Shown: positions 51,691 to 61,600 of the stretch, in pieces
Position numbering within the stretch: position 1 is the stretch's first letter
Layout of the letters: every line of letters starts with the position of its first letter
Assembly: GCF_003130255.1 (NCBI RefSeq)
Contig: NZ_NRCN01000001.1
Location: 1,110,501-1,174,500, forward strand
Length of the DNA stretch: 64,000 nt
Direction: 5' to 3'
Source of the DNA: Aggregatibacter kilianii
Lineage (GTDB): Bacteria > Pseudomonadota > Gammaproteobacteria > Enterobacterales > Pasteurellaceae
Program-made: the position numbers and the translations under genes
The notes under the pieces: generated by a model
What the model was told of the DNA's origin: nothing
The model's database searches: none
Seen by the model: only the letters and a program-made list of their open reading frames with translations

Positions 51691-52362
51691 ATGATGGCAA
51701 ATGCGGAAATTTTGATCATTAAGGTCGGGCAAGTGCAACAGCTGACTTTTGCTGACGGCTCAATATATGAAAGTGCTATTCGCAAGCAACCGGTAGATAC
51801 GGTGAACATCCATGCGCTAGGGGCGGAAGGCAATGATGTGGGATTAAAAGCCCATCATGGCGGCGTGGATAAGGCGCTCTTTTTTATGTCGGAAGATTCT
51901 TTCCCGGCGTTAAATGCGTTATTGAATGAAAATTTTTCTTATCAGGGCACGGCGGTTTATGGTGAGAATTTTGTGGTTTCCGAGTTGAACGAAGATTCCG
52001 TATGTGTGGGAGACCGTTTTCAAATTGGTACTAGCGTGGTGGAAGTGTCACAGCCACGTAAGCCTTGTGAACGTTTATCGAAAAATACCGAAAATCAAAA
52101 CACTCAACAGACCGTATATCGTTCCGGTTGGTCCGGCTGGTATGTGCGGGTGGTACAAGCGGGCGTCATTCATAAAGGCGATCAGCTCGTATTGTTAAGC
52201 CGTCCGCATCCTGAATTTACTATTCGTCATTTGAACCGTTTATTGTCGGCACCCAATCATGCAGACGAGCTTGAACAGGCCCTGGCGCTTGAGGTGTTGG
52301 CAGCAGCATTCAAGCGTTCGTTAAATGCACAACTGATGAAATTACAAGAAAAACAGAGTTAA
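51691..52362 (+). CDS. yiiM: MOSC-domain protein YiiM
   Basis: 223 residues from 51691, or 222 from the ATG 3 bases later, which has better spacing from GAGGAAA. The MOSC core has [25 protein letters not shown] and [10 protein letters not shown] with the molybdenum-binding cysteine. E. coli YiiM reduces N-hydroxylated bases such as 6-hydroxylaminopurine. It is the first of four genes with gaps of two bases or overlaps. Confidence 0.93.
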   Translation: MMANAEILIIKVGQVQQLTFADGSIYESAIRKQPVDTVNIHALGAEGNDVGLKAHHGGVDKALFFMSEDSFPALNALLNENFSYQGTAVYGENFVVSELNEDSVCVGDRFQIGTSVVEVSQPRKPCERLSKNTENQNTQQTVYRSGWSGWYVRVVQAGVIHKGDQLVLLSRPHPEFTIRHLNRLLSAPNHADELEQALALEVLAAAFKRSLNAQLMKLQEKQS

Positions 52363-52364
52363 AA

Positions 52365-52838
52365 ATGACTGCACTTTTAGATTCAAATTGCCCTTGTCAA
52401 TCGAATAAATCTTATGAGGATTGTTGTGGGCGTTTTCATACACATGCGCAATTCCCTGAAACCGCTGAGCAACTCATGCGTTCCCGCTATGCCGCTTATG
52501 TGCTGAAAAATGTGCCTTATATTGTGGAAACTACCGTGCCGAGCCAACAGGCGTTACTAAATGTACAAGCCATCCAAGCTTGGGCAGAAAATACCCAATG
52601 GCTTGGTTTGCAGATTTTAAAGACAGAGACGTTGACTAAGCTCCAAAGTGCGGTGGAATTTCACGCCGTTTTTCAAGGTGAGGAGGGGGAACAATCTCAT
52701 CATGAACGTTCGATTTTTGTAAAAATTGATGGGCGTTGGTATTTTGTGGATCCAACGGTACCGTTGCCGACGATGAAACAACCTTGTGTGTGCGGTTCCG
52801 GCAAAAAATTTAAGTATTGTTGCGGAGGCTTTTTATGA
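52365..52838 (+). CDS. ychJ: YchJ family SEC-C zinc-binding protein
   Basis: 157 residues. Zinc motifs lie at both ends: [13 protein letters not shown] at the N-terminus and [13 protein letters not shown] at the C-terminus. The middle has the YchJ region [12 protein letters not shown]. The SEC-C motif is shared with SecA, where it binds SecB and ribosomes; the role of YchJ itself is unknown. It starts 2 bases after yiiM and overlaps yihY by ATGA. Confidence 0.93.
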   Translation: MTALLDSNCPCQSNKSYEDCCGRFHTHAQFPETAEQLMRSRYAAYVLKNVPYIVETTVPSQQALLNVQAIQAWAENTQWLGLQILKTETLTKLQSAVEFHAVFQGEEGEQSHHERSIFVKIDGRWYFVDPTVPLPTMKQPCVCGSGKKFKYCCGGFL

Positions 52839-53671
52839 TTGAGTGGAAAACGTTTTGTACGATCTTTTGGCAGCGTTTTAATCAGAATAAATTAACCCAA
52901 GCCGCCGGTTATTTAACTTACAGCACCATGCTTGCCATTGTGCCGTTAATTATGGTGGTATTTTCCATTTTCTCGGCATTTCCGGTGTTTAACGAAGTGA
53001 CCGGTGCGTTGAAAGAGTTCATTTTCACCAATTTTGCCCCGTCGGCGAGTGATGTAGTGGGGCAATATATCGATGAGTTTGTGAATAATTCCAAGCAAAT
53101 GAGCGCGGTGGGGATTATCAGTTTGATTGTGGTAGCATTAATGTTGATTAATTCTATTGACCGTACGCTAAACAGCATTTGGCATGACACTAGCACTCGT
53201 CCGATTTTTACTTCTTTCGCCATTTATTGGCTCATTCTTACCTTAGGCCCGCTGTTAGTTGGCGCCAGTATTGCCGCCAGTGCCTATGTAAAAACCATGT
53301 TTGAAAATGCATCGGGATTTTCTTTTGGCTTGAAATTATTGAGCTTTGTGCCGTTTCTTTCGACGTGGTTTATCTTCACTGTGATTTATATGGTGGTGCC
53401 GAATAAAAAAGTCAGTATCAAACATTCTGCTGCCGGTGCGCTTATTGCTGCCGTGTTTTTCACGTTGGGTAAGCAAGCCTTTGCTTGGTATATCGTGACG
53501 TTCCCGTCTTATCAGTTAATTTATGGTGCGATGGCGACTCTGCCGATTATGTTGCTGTGGATTCAGTTAAGCTGGACGTTCGTGCTACTCGGCGCACAAT
53601 TAGCAGCAGTGTTGGCGGAAGTGCGGTCGGAAAAAATGATGAATTTAGAACAAATAGAGGAAACAAAATGA
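52835..53671 (+). CDS. yihY: YihY/BrkB family inner-membrane protein
   Basis: 278 residues from the ATG at 52835, preceded by GGAGG inside ychJ. It has six or so membrane segments, with [25 protein letters not shown] and [34 protein letters not shown] typical of the family. It was once taken for RNase BN, but is now regarded as a membrane protein of unknown function. It overlaps dtd by four bases. Confidence 0.94.
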   Translation: MIEWKTFCTIFWQRFNQNKLTQAAGYLTYSTMLAIVPLIMVVFSIFSAFPVFNEVTGALKEFIFTNFAPSASDVVGQYIDEFVNNSKQMSAVGIISLIVVALMLINSIDRTLNSIWHDTSTRPIFTSFAIYWLILTLGPLLVGASIAASAYVKTMFENASGFSFGLKLLSFVPFLSTWFIFTVIYMVVPNKKVSIKHSAAGALIAAVFFTLGKQAFAWYIVTFPSYQLIYGAMATLPIMLLWIQLSWTFVLLGAQLAAVLAEVRSEKMMNLEQIEETK

Positions 53672-54102
53672 TCGCATTAATTCAACGTGTCTCCGGTGCG
53701 AAAGTAGAAGTTGGTGGTGAGGTTGTCGGACAAATCGGTAAGGGTTTGTTGGTGCTATTAGGTGTGGAAAAGGATGATGATTGCCAGAAGGCAGATAAGC
53801 TTGCGGAAAAGGTACTCAATTATCGTATTTTCAGCGATGAAGATGACAAAATGAATTTGAATGTGCAACAAATCGGCGGCGAAGTGTTGGTGGTGTCGCA
53901 GTTTACCTTAGCTGCGGATACGCAAAAAGGGCTACGTCCGAGTTTTTCTAAAGGCGCACCTCCTGCATTGGCCAATGCGCTTTATGATTACTTTGTACAA
54001 AAGTGCGGTGAGAAAATTAAGGTGGAAACGGGAAGATTTGCTGCAGATATGCAAGTAAGCTTAACCAATGACGGACCTGTCACATTTTGGTTAAATAATT
54101 AA
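53668..54102 (+). CDS. dtd: D-aminoacyl-tRNA deacylase
   Basis: 144 residues from the ATG at 53668. [38 protein letters not shown] and NDGPVTFWL are the conserved DTD motifs, including the Gly-cisPro-type site NDGPVT. It removes D-amino acids wrongly attached to tRNA. Last gene of yiiM-ychJ-yihY-dtd. An uptake signal lies inside near 53998. Confidence 0.97.
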   Translation: MIALIQRVSGAKVEVGGEVVGQIGKGLLVLLGVEKDDDCQKADKLAEKVLNYRIFSDEDDKMNLNVQQIGGEVLVVSQFTLAADTQKGLRPSFSKGAPPALANALYDYFVQKCGEKIKVETGRFAADMQVSLTNDGPVTFWLNN

Positions 54103-54273
54103 GGTTTGACCTGTATTTTTATGTGTTTTTTTGTAGAAGTGGCTTTTATTTTCTGCTAAATTGAAAACCTTTCCGTGAATAATAAAAATTTTTTATTCTT
54201 CGCATAAGTTTTTCCTGGTGCTTTATATTTCAAGTAGTCATGGAAAAATTACCATCAAAAAAGAGGATATTCT

Positions 54274-55482
54274 ATGAATTTTAATACCTATGAAACCCTC
54301 GCCCTAGCAGGTTTTGTTTTATTTTTGGGCTATTTCTTGGTTAAACGTATTGCCTTCTTAAAAAACTATAATATCCCCGAGCCGGTTGTGGGCGGTTTCT
54401 TAGTAGCAATTTTATTGACCGTTTTATATCAAGGTTGGGGCGTTTCTTTTACATTCGATGACAATTTGCGTTCTTCTATGATGTTAGTGTTCTTTTCATC
54501 TATTGGTTTGAGTGCTAACTTTGCCCGTTTAGTAAAAGGTGGCAAACCTCTGATTATTTTTGTTATTGCGGCGGGTATTCTGATTGCCCTGCAAAATGGT
54601 GTGGGGATTGGTGGATCCTTGTTGTTAGGTATTGACCCTGCCTATGGTTTAATTGCCGGTTCTGTGACGTTGACCGGTGGTCATGGTACTGGCGCGGCAT
54701 GGGCTAAAGATTTAACCGAGGTCTTTGGTATTGAAGGCGCAACCGAGCTTGCAATGGCTTGTGCAACTTTCGGTTTGGTGTCCGGTGGTATTATTGGTGG
54801 CCCGGTAGCCCGTCATTTATTAAAGAAAATGGGGCGTGGCGAAAACCCGGAAAATGACGATGTGGATGATATACAAGAGGCTTTTGAACATCCTACCTAT
54901 CAACGTAAGATCACAACCCGCTCTTTACTTGAAACCATTACAATGATGGCGTGCTGTTTACTCATTGGACAATTCTTAGATGCGCAAACTAAAGGTACCG
55001 TGTTTACTTTACCTACATTTGTATGGTGTTTATTTACCGGTGTAGTGATTCGTAACTCCTTAACTCATCTTTTCAAATTTAATGTTGCCGATTCTGCGAT
55101 TGACGTGTTGGGTAACGTGGCGTTGTCCCTGTTCTTAGCTATCGCATTAATGTCATTAAAATTATGGCAATTAGCAGGTTTAGCATTGCCGGTGATGGTG
55201 ATCCTAGCCGTTCAAGTGGCATTAATGGCCGCCTTTGCGATTTATGTGACTTATCGCATGATGGGTAGCGATTATGATGCGGTGGTGTTAAGTGCCGGCC
55301 ACTGCGGTTTCGGTTTGGGTGCGACACCGACAGCGGTTGCCAATATGCAGGCGATTACCAGCCGTTTCGGACCGTCCCATAAAGCCTTCTTGATTGTACC
55401 GATGGTCGGGGCGTTCTTTATCGACTTAGTCAATGCCGCCTTGCTTAAAGTGTTTATGGAAGTTGTAAAATTCTTACATTAA
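54274..55482 (+). CDS. gltS: Sodium/glutamate symporter
   Basis: 402 residues, about ten membrane segments. IPEPVVGGFLVAI and GSVTLTGGHGTGAAW in the first half, and SAGHCGFGLGATPTAVANM in the second, are the paired re-entrant loop motifs of GltS. It imports glutamate with sodium across the inner membrane. AAGAGGATAT precedes the ATG. Ends at a strong terminator. Confidence 0.97.
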   Translation: MNFNTYETLALAGFVLFLGYFLVKRIAFLKNYNIPEPVVGGFLVAILLTVLYQGWGVSFTFDDNLRSSMMLVFFSSIGLSANFARLVKGGKPLIIFVIAAGILIALQNGVGIGGSLLLGIDPAYGLIAGSVTLTGGHGTGAAWAKDLTEVFGIEGATELAMACATFGLVSGGIIGGPVARHLLKKMGRGENPENDDVDDIQEAFEHPTYQRKITTRSLLETITMMACCLLIGQFLDAQTKGTVFTLPTFVWCLFTGVVIRNSLTHLFKFNVADSAIDVLGNVALSLFLAIALMSLKLWQLAGLALPVMVILAVQVALMAAFAIYVTYRMMGSDYDAVVLSAGHCGFGLGATPTAVANMQAITSRFGPSHKAFLIVPMVGAFFIDLVNAALLKVFMEVVKFLH

Positions 55483-55500
55483 CCTTATAGGATAAGAAGA

Positions 55501-55531
55501 AACCCTATTGATGATTCAATAGGGTTTTTTG
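55501..55531 (+). terminator. gltS terminator
   Basis: AACCCTATTGA-TGAT-TCAATAGGGTTTTTTG, 11-bp stem with T run. Confidence 0.92.
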
Positions 55532-55558
55532 TTTGTTAGCGTTATTGTAATAGATGGA

Positions 55559-56947
55559 TTATTTGGCAATCCAAAGCGGTAGGCGTAAAGTTACGGCTAA
55601 TCCGCCTAAACTACTTTTTCCGGCCCATACTGCACCATGATGATCTTTAGCCGTATTTGCAACGATAGATAAACCTAAACCGGTGCCACCGGTTTCTCGA
55701 GTACGGGCTTCATCAACACGATAGAATGGTTTGAAGATTTTTTCGTATTCTTCTTCCGGTAAGCCGGCACCGTTATCTTCAATGCGTACGAAAAGATCAT
55801 TTTCATGAATATAAATATGCATAACAATGGCTGATTTTGTATATTTCAACGCATTTCTAATGATATTTTCCACCGCACTTGCCAACAAACCGTGATTGCC
55901 GTTTAAGTAATATGTTTCAGGATGAACAATGGACTGGTCAACGGTAAAGTGAATGCATCGTTGTGCAGCTTCAAATTCCGCGTCATGTAAGATTTCAGTC
56001 CATAACACCGGGATTGGGAAAATGTCCTTTTCAAAATGACTGTGTAATTGCTGACGGGAGAGTTGTAATAGGTCATGAATCATTTTATCTAAACGTTGTG
56101 CTTCCGTATCAATTCGTTGGATTTCACTACTGTCGCCTAATTTACGGCGTAGCAGTGCCGTGGCTAATTGCAAGCGGGTAAGCGGAGTTCTCAGTTCATG
56201 CGAAATAGAGGATAGCAATGATTGCTGATTTAACAACACCTCTTCGAGAGACTGCATCATTCGATTGAAACTTTGCCCTACTTGGCGGAGTTCCAGTAAT
56301 CCTTTTGTTTCCAGATCTTTATTAATCTTCAAGTTCCCAATGGCAACGGCATTTGCCGCCAGCTGTAAATTGCGAATTGGTTGCCCGATACTGCGCGATA
56401 GCCACCAGAGCAATGGCGTAGAAATTAAAACTACCAATACAATCAGAAATAATGGACGATCAAAAATATAATTTAAGATTTCTTTTTGAGCATTAATTTG
56501 ATTAACGAAATATAAACTATAGGATTGATTATGTTCCGGATTTAAATAAAGTGAAAACGGCCCAACAATTTGAATGTTAGAATAGATTTTCTTTAATGGT
56601 TGGTCTAAAACCGCATTGTTAAAAATAAACTGACGCAACGATTTTTCTTCTTCCGGCAAAGCCCCTAGAACTTGCCCATTTGGCGCGATTAAAACCGGAT
56701 GTGCGCTAAATCGGTCATTTGGGAGTACGGGCACGCCGGCTAAAATGCGTGAGATTTGGTTATTGCGGATAGAGGTAGCGATTTCTTTTTGATATTTTGC
56801 AACTTCATACTCTTTTAGGTTGGAGTAAATATGTGCGTCAAAATAGGGCAATAGGAAAATAAATATCAATAAAATAGAGAATGTTAACCAGAAGAAGGTG
56901 AATATTCGGATGGTTAATGAGTTAAAAATAAATTCTTTTCTGAACAT
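55559..56947 (-). CDS. cpxA: Sensor histidine kinase CpxA
   Basis: 462 residues. Two membrane helices (about 15-35 and 165-185) bracket a periplasmic sensor domain. A HAMP region, then SSISHELRTPLTRLQ with the phosphorylated His250, and an ATPase domain with NIIRNALKY, EDNGAGLPEEE and GTGLGLSIV follow. It responds to envelope stress and phosphorylates CpxR, whose gene lies 53 bases upstream on the same strand. No cpxP gene is adjacent. Confidence 0.94.
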   Translation of the reverse strand: MFRKEFIFNSLTIRIFTFFWLTFSILLIFIFLLPYFDAHIYSNLKEYEVAKYQKEIATSIRNNQISRILAGVPVLPNDRFSAHPVLIAPNGQVLGALPEEEKSLRQFIFNNAVLDQPLKKIYSNIQIVGPFSLYLNPEHNQSYSLYFVNQINAQKEILNYIFDRPLFLIVLVVLISTPLLWWLSRSIGQPIRNLQLAANAVAIGNLKINKDLETKGLLELRQVGQSFNRMMQSLEEVLLNQQSLLSSISHELRTPLTRLQLATALLRRKLGDSSEIQRIDTEAQRLDKMIHDLLQLSRQQLHSHFEKDIFPIPVLWTEILHDAEFEAAQRCIHFTVDQSIVHPETYYLNGNHGLLASAVENIIRNALKYTKSAIVMHIYIHENDLFVRIEDNGAGLPEEEYEKIFKPFYRVDEARTRETGGTGLGLSIVANTAKDHHGAVWAGKSSLGGLAVTLRLPLWIAK

Positions 56948-57000
56948 GATTCTTAGGGATAAAAAAGGCTATATGGAATAGCCTTTAAGTTGTTAGTTTA

Positions 57001-57696
57001 TTATTTTTCAGCAATTAATAGATAGCCTCGACCACGGAGTGTTTTAAACCATGGTAAGTCATCAGGCCGATTGGGTAATTTTTTCCGTAGGTTTGACATA
57101 TGCATATCAATCGCACGATCAAATGGTGTTAGTGGTTTGCCCAGTACCTCTTGGCTTAATTCTTCACGGGTAAGAATTAGGCCCGGGTTTGTAATGAGCT
57201 TGAGCAATAAGGTAAATTCTGTACCGGTTAATTCAAGATCTTTTGAGCCGAATAAGGCTTGTTGGCGTCCCGGATAAAGCAAAATGCCGGCAAACTCAAT
57301 TTTGTCCAAATCGACAGGATCTTTAACGCTATTTGTTTGTGCGGTACGCCTCAGAATTGCTTTTATGCGGGCGACTAATTCACGATCATTAAATGGTTTT
57401 GGCAAGTAATCATCGGCCCCCAATTCCAATCCTAAAATACGGTCAATATCATCACCGCGGGCGGTAAGCATCATAACCGGTGTAGAAAAATTCTTTCTGA
57501 TTTGTTTTAAGGTTTCGATACCATTCAATACCGGCATCATGATATCTAACAATATTAGGTCGTAACTATGGTCAAGTAGTGCTAATGCTTCCTTACCATT
57601 GTTTGCTACATTAATTTCAAAGCCTTCTAAATCTAATAATTGGGCGAGTAGCTCGGTGAGTTCTGCGTCATCATCAACAAGTAAAATTTTAGCCAT
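57001..57696 (-). CDS. cpxR: Response regulator CpxR
   Basis: 231 residues. The receiver domain has the acidic pocket DDD (8-10), the phosphorylation site Asp51 in ILLDIMMP, Thr in MLTARG and Lys in LPKPF. The C-terminal winged helix is of OmpR type (LTGTEFTLLLKLITNPG, FDRAIDMHMSNLRKKL). It controls envelope-stress genes with CpxA. Confidence 0.95.
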   Translation of the reverse strand: MAKILLVDDDAELTELLAQLLDLEGFEINVANNGKEALALLDHSYDLILLDIMMPVLNGIETLKQIRKNFSTPVMMLTARGDDIDRILGLELGADDYLPKPFNDRELVARIKAILRRTAQTNSVKDPVDLDKIEFAGILLYPGRQQALFGSKDLELTGTEFTLLLKLITNPGLILTREELSQEVLGKPLTPFDRAIDMHMSNLRKKLPNRPDDLPWFKTLRGRGYLLIAEK

Positions 57697-57745
57697 AAAT
57701 TAAACCTTATGTGGGTTACAATCAATGAGATTGAAAACGGAATAG

Positions 57746-58159
57746 CTATTTCCAGAATTGCCACCAGCTTTTTGTTGGTGCGTCCGGTGCATTAATAATT
57801 GTATTGTTTACTTCAACCTGTTCTTCATTTGGTAACGGTTTATCTAAATCAAAGTTACTCACTGTGCCTTTTTGATCAAAGTTTACAACTAAAGTATGTT
57901 GCTCAGGCGCTTCATAGGCTTTTTGTTGTAAGAAAACATAGTACCAAGTGTTGTTACTGTATGGATCAACCAGAACAGGTGTTCCTAGTAGGTATTGGAC
58001 TTGTTGGGCGGTCATACCGGTTTTTAGTTGTGCCACGGTGGAGGCTTGTAAGTAATTTCCTTGTGGTACATCAATACGATATACCACTTTGTTGATGCTG
58101 GAACAAGCGCTCACGCTCAATGCAAAAATTAATGTAGTTACAACAGATTTGAATTGCAT
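57746..58159 (-). CDS. bamE: Outer-membrane assembly lipoprotein BamE
   Basis: 137 residues. The signal ends in the lipobox SVSAC (Cys19). IDVPQGNYLQASTVAQLKTGMTAQQVQYLLGTPV and NTWYYVF are the BamE (SmpA/OmlA) hallmarks. It is a small subunit of the BAM complex that inserts beta barrels. The C-terminal extension, about 25 residues rich in Asn, Asp and Trp, is typical of the longer Pasteurellaceae-type versions as far as I can judge. Confidence 0.94.
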   Translation of the reverse strand: MQFKSVVTTLIFALSVSACSSINKVVYRIDVPQGNYLQASTVAQLKTGMTAQQVQYLLGTPVLVDPYSNNTWYYVFLQQKAYEAPEQHTLVVNFDQKGTVSNFDLDKPLPNEEQVEVNNTIINAPDAPTKSWWQFWK

Positions 58160-58225
58160 TTTTTGCCTTTTATCCTCTGTAAATAATTGGAAATGATAAT
58201 ACCGAAAGTTTAATTAATTGCCAAA

Positions 58226-59248
58226 TTAATTCTTTTCTTTTAGTTGGCGTTGTAATTGGTCACGTAGATTTGGTGGCAAGCCTTTGATGGTTAAGGTATC
58301 GGCGGCTTCATCCCAAAGAATGCGTTGATTTAGTAATTCAGCGTCAAAACTGATTGTTACCCCTTTACCTGAGCCGGAAAATTTGGTTAACGATTTAAGT
58401 GCGGTGCGAATTGGTGGAATACTATCTTCCAACCCATAGTTTTGCTCTTGTGTAAACGCGACAAAAGGTTGTTGGTTTAGAGTTGGTAACTCTTCGGAAA
58501 GTTCAGCCAGTTCAATTTCCTCACCGCTGCTCATTTGGCCTTTACAGTATTCGAACACTTGTTTTTTCACTGCTTGAGTTTGTTCCGGATTAAGTTCCCC
58601 TTGTACGCAGTAATCACTCACTGCTTGTAATAAGCATTGGTTTTGTACTTGTGGATTGAGCCCTTCTTCTGCGCCTAAGAAATCCATAAAAAAATCGGCG
58701 ATCTTGCGTCCCACGCGACCTTTAATAAACGTGAGATAACGGTTGGAATTGGCATTGAGTTGTAAATCGGTCAGATTAATGCGGGCGGCCACATCAAATT
58801 GGGTAATATCCAAATATTCCGTGCGTTGAATTTCCAACTGATCGTTGACTAACATACTGATACGACTGTCTAACAGCGCAATAAACAAATAATCGGTAGC
58901 CAAGAAATTATATTGGCATAACACTAACGTACCGTTGTCGGCGAAGTTATATTTACTCAATTCGGCAATTAATAAGTGAGTTGCTTCGTGGCTGAATGGC
59001 AAAAAATCCACTTCATTTTCCAATAAACGGTTGAGATTTTGGGCAAATACAGAAGATTCTTGAAACACGCCATAAGCTTTGGCTTTATTTTGATAGCCTT
59101 GATGTAATTGCAACATCATTTGTTCCACTTCAGGAGTGATGGTTAATAATTGTTCGCGTAGTATGCAGCTTAATTGTGGGGGATTTTCGCCTTCCGGCTC
59201 GGCTTTAATAATTTGATGGAGAATAATTTGTTTGACTGTAATGCTCAT
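58226..59248 (-). CDS. yejK: Nucleoid-associated protein YejK (NdpA)
   Basis: 340 residues. Its start, [20 protein letters not shown], and the tracts [33 protein letters not shown] and [16 protein letters not shown] are typical of YejK. The C-terminal [16 protein letters not shown] also fits. It binds the nucleoid; exact role unsettled. It is divergent from yejL-yejM, as in E. coli. Confidence 0.95.
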   Translation of the reverse strand: MSITVKQIILHQIIKAEPEGENPPQLSCILREQLLTITPEVEQMMLQLHQGYQNKAKAYGVFQESSVFAQNLNRLLENEVDFLPFSHEATHLLIAELSKYNFADNGTLVLCQYNFLATDYLFIALLDSRISMLVNDQLEIQRTEYLDITQFDVAARINLTDLQLNANSNRYLTFIKGRVGRKIADFFMDFLGAEEGLNPQVQNQCLLQAVSDYCVQGELNPEQTQAVKKQVFEYCKGQMSSGEEIELAELSEELPTLNQQPFVAFTQEQNYGLEDSIPPIRTALKSLTKFSGSGKGVTISFDAELLNQRILWDEAADTLTIKGLPPNLRDQLQRQLKEKN

Positions 59249-59373
59249 AAAACCACCTTAAAAAATTTCCGCTATTATAACCGCACTTTTTAACAGAACT
59301 AACAAAATATGTTAGGATTAGCCCAATTATCGGTTAATATAGGCGACGTTTTACATTAGTTGGCTAATCAAAC

Positions 59374-59595
59374 ATGGCAATTCAATCAAAATATCAAGAT
59401 AAACAAATAGATGCAATTCTAAACGACATGATCGCAGTGCTTGAAAAACACCAAGCACCATTGGATTTATCCTTAATCGTTTTAGGTAATATGACCACCA
59501 ACTTGCTCACCGGTAATCTAGGTAAACAACAGCAAAAGGTGCTTGCTCAAGCCTTTTCAGAGGCGTTACTCAATTCCATTAATACAGCGAAATAA
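59374..59595 (+). CDS. yejL: YejL family protein (DUF1414)
   Basis: 73 residues. It shows AILNDMIAVLEKHQAPLDLSLIVLGNMTTNLL and ends with QAFSEALLNSIN, both typical of YejL. Function unknown. It is followed 6 bases later by yejM. Confidence 0.93.
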   Translation: MAIQSKYQDKQIDAILNDMIAVLEKHQAPLDLSLIVLGNMTTNLLTGNLGKQQQKVLAQAFSEALLNSINTAK

Positions 59596-59601
59596 TTGGC
59601 A

Positions 59602-61341
59602 ATGTGGAAATTAAACAGCAGACAATATCGTGAAGAAACCTCACAGAAGATTTCGTGGGGGCACTGGTTTGCTTTTTTTAATATTCTTTGGGCGATTTTT
59701 ATCGGTGCCCGCTATGCGTTTATTATTGACTGGCCGGATACGCTATTTGGCAAAATTTACTTTTTTATCAGCTTATTAGGGCACTTTAGTTTTATTGTAT
59801 TCGCCTTTTATTTGTTGGTGATATTCCCCCTCAGTTTTATCGTTAAAAACCACCGCACTTTTCGCGGGCTCACTGTCATTCTTGCTACGATTGGTAACAC
59901 GTTATTATTAGTCGATACGGAAGTTTTTGTGCGCTTTAACCTGCATTTATCTTCTCTCGTTTGGAATTTGTTGGTGAACCCGGAAAACGGTGAATTGTCA
60001 CGCAACTGGCAAGCATTCTTTACACCGATGCCGTTGATTTTATTAGTGCAAATGTTGTTTTCCCGTTGGTCTTGGCAAAAGTTACGTAGCTTGGAGCGGC
60101 AAAAATGGTTAAGAGGGGTTGGTGTCTTTTTTGTTTGCACCTTCATTGCAACGCATTTGATTTACGCATGGGCGGATGCTTATTTATATCGTCCGATTAC
60201 AATGCAACGTTCTAATTTTCCTCTGTCTCATCCGATGACAGCTCGTTCTTTCTTGGAAAAACATGGTTTCTTAGATAAGGAAGAGTATGCTCAGCGCTTA
60301 GCGCAGGAAGGGCGTTTGGATGCGTTAGCCATTGAATACCCGAAAAACCCATTGCTCTTTGAGACGCCAAAAGAAAAGACCAATGTGCTACTTATTACAG
60401 TTTCCGGCTTACGTTACGATGCCATTGATATGGAAAAAATGCTGAATTTAGCGGAATTTGCACAACGTTCCACTCAATTTACCAACCATTACAGCAGTGG
60501 AAATAATAATAATGCCGGCTTAGTTGGGTTATTTTACGGATTGAATGCCAGCTACACAGATAGCCTGCTCAGCAATAAAACCCCTTCCGTTTTGGTTGAA
60601 CGTTTTGCACAACAACAATATGTGCAAGGCTTGTTTTCCGCTAAGAAATTTGATAGCGCTATTTTCCGTCGCGCTATTTATCCGAAAGCGAAATTAAGCG
60701 GTGATAATAGCAACCAAGCTGCGGTGCAGTCCTTTAAACGCTGGTTGGATTCCGCTAAAAAACAGGAAAAACCGTTTTGGGGTTATTTGAGTTTAAATAT
60801 TGAACCAAATTTGACGCAAGATAAATATCAGCAACAGCTTGCTAAACTAGACGAACTCTTCGGACAACTCTTGCCGGAATTAGATTTGCCGAACACGATT
60901 GTGGTGATTACCGCAGAGCATGGGTATAGTTTCAAAACATTGACGGAAAAAGAAGAAATCAATGATTTCTCCCGTGATGAAGTGCAGGTACCGATGATTG
61001 TTCGTTGGCAAGGTTTACCGGCCACAAAAATTACTAAATTAACTGCGCATGTGGATTTATTGCCGGCATTGATGAAATACGTTTTCAACGTAAAAAATCC
61101 GATTGGTGATTATGCGCAAGGGCGTGATTTATTCGATTTGAAACAGGCAACGGATTGGGTCTTAGTCTCCAATTATCGTTGGAATGTGATTATTCAGCCG
61201 GACGGCACGCAATATCATATTGATACGCGCGGAAACTATCAAAAATATGACCGCACTTATCAGAAGATTTCATCGGAGAGACCGCCGTTAGGCTTATTCT
61301 TGGAAGTGTTCAATCAAGAGCGATCATTTTTAGAAAAATGA
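59602..61341 (+). CDS. yejM: Inner-membrane LPS regulator YejM (LapC/PbgA)
   Basis: 579 residues from the ATG at 59602 (a TTG lies 6 bases upstream). About five membrane helices fill the first 190 residues. The periplasmic part is a sulfatase-like fold: NVLLITVSGLRYDAI in place of the catalytic site, NHYSSGNNNNAGLVGLFYGL and ITAEHGYSF. The family senses periplasmic LPS and protects LpxC from proteolysis via LapB. Its sulfatase domain is thought not to act as a sulfatase. Confidence 0.95.
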   Translation: MWKLNSRQYREETSQKISWGHWFAFFNILWAIFIGARYAFIIDWPDTLFGKIYFFISLLGHFSFIVFAFYLLVIFPLSFIVKNHRTFRGLTVILATIGNTLLLVDTEVFVRFNLHLSSLVWNLLVNPENGELSRNWQAFFTPMPLILLVQMLFSRWSWQKLRSLERQKWLRGVGVFFVCTFIATHLIYAWADAYLYRPITMQRSNFPLSHPMTARSFLEKHGFLDKEEYAQRLAQEGRLDALAIEYPKNPLLFETPKEKTNVLLITVSGLRYDAIDMEKMLNLAEFAQRSTQFTNHYSSGNNNNAGLVGLFYGLNASYTDSLLSNKTPSVLVERFAQQQYVQGLFSAKKFDSAIFRRAIYPKAKLSGDNSNQAAVQSFKRWLDSAKKQEKPFWGYLSLNIEPNLTQDKYQQQLAKLDELFGQLLPELDLPNTIVVITAEHGYSFKTLTEKEEINDFSRDEVQVPMIVRWQGLPATKITKLTAHVDLLPALMKYVFNVKNPIGDYAQGRDLFDLKQATDWVLVSNYRWNVIIQPDGTQYHIDTRGNYQKYDRTYQKISSERPPLGLFLEVFNQERSFLEK

Positions 61342-61374
61342 TTAGAAATGTGCCTGACCAATAGTCAAAATCAA

Positions 61375-61404
61375 TTATATTTTTGCATCGGTGAGTTTTA
61401 TACT
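61375..61404 (+). promoter_or_regulatory. Candidate promoter of the leader and amidohydrolase gene
   Basis: TTATAT (61375-61380), 18 bases, TATACT (61399-61404). The -10 is good and the -35 weak. The transcript would begin near 61411, about 20 bases before the leader ATG. Confidence 0.5.
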
Positions 61405-61432
61405 AGCGCACAATTTCATTAGGACAAATACG

Positions 61433-61600
61433 ATGTTATTAATTAAAAATCTGCGAATTTTTTATAACATTATCTGTTATTTCAATGCACAGCCATTGAT
61501 CGCCCGTCTATTTTCAATTAATACGAAATCCTCTGTTATGAGGATTTTTTTCTATTTGCTCCCTGCCTATCCTTTAAATTTACTTATGGAGTCACTATGA
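61433..61600 (+). CDS. Candidate leader peptide running through a terminator
   Basis: 55 codons from the ATG at 61433, after AGGACAAATACG. The peptide is rich in Leu, Ile, Phe and Asn. It reads straight through the terminator hairpin at 61526-61552 and ends TGA at 61598-61600, overlapping the amidohydrolase start by ATGA. Such a layout resembles leader peptides like PyrL of pyrBI, where translation close behind RNA polymerase prevents the hairpin. No codon run points to a single amino acid. It could also be a chance ORF. Confidence 0.45.
   Translation: MLLIKNLRIFYNIICYFNAQPLIARLFSINTKSSVMRIFFYLLPAYPLNLLMESL
61526..61552 (+). terminator. Terminator/attenuator inside the leader
   Basis: AAATCCTC-TGTTAT-GAGGATTT followed by T; the T run is 61545-61551. 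It lies 45 bases before the amidohydrolase ATG. It could instead terminate transcription from yejM. Confidence 0.75.
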
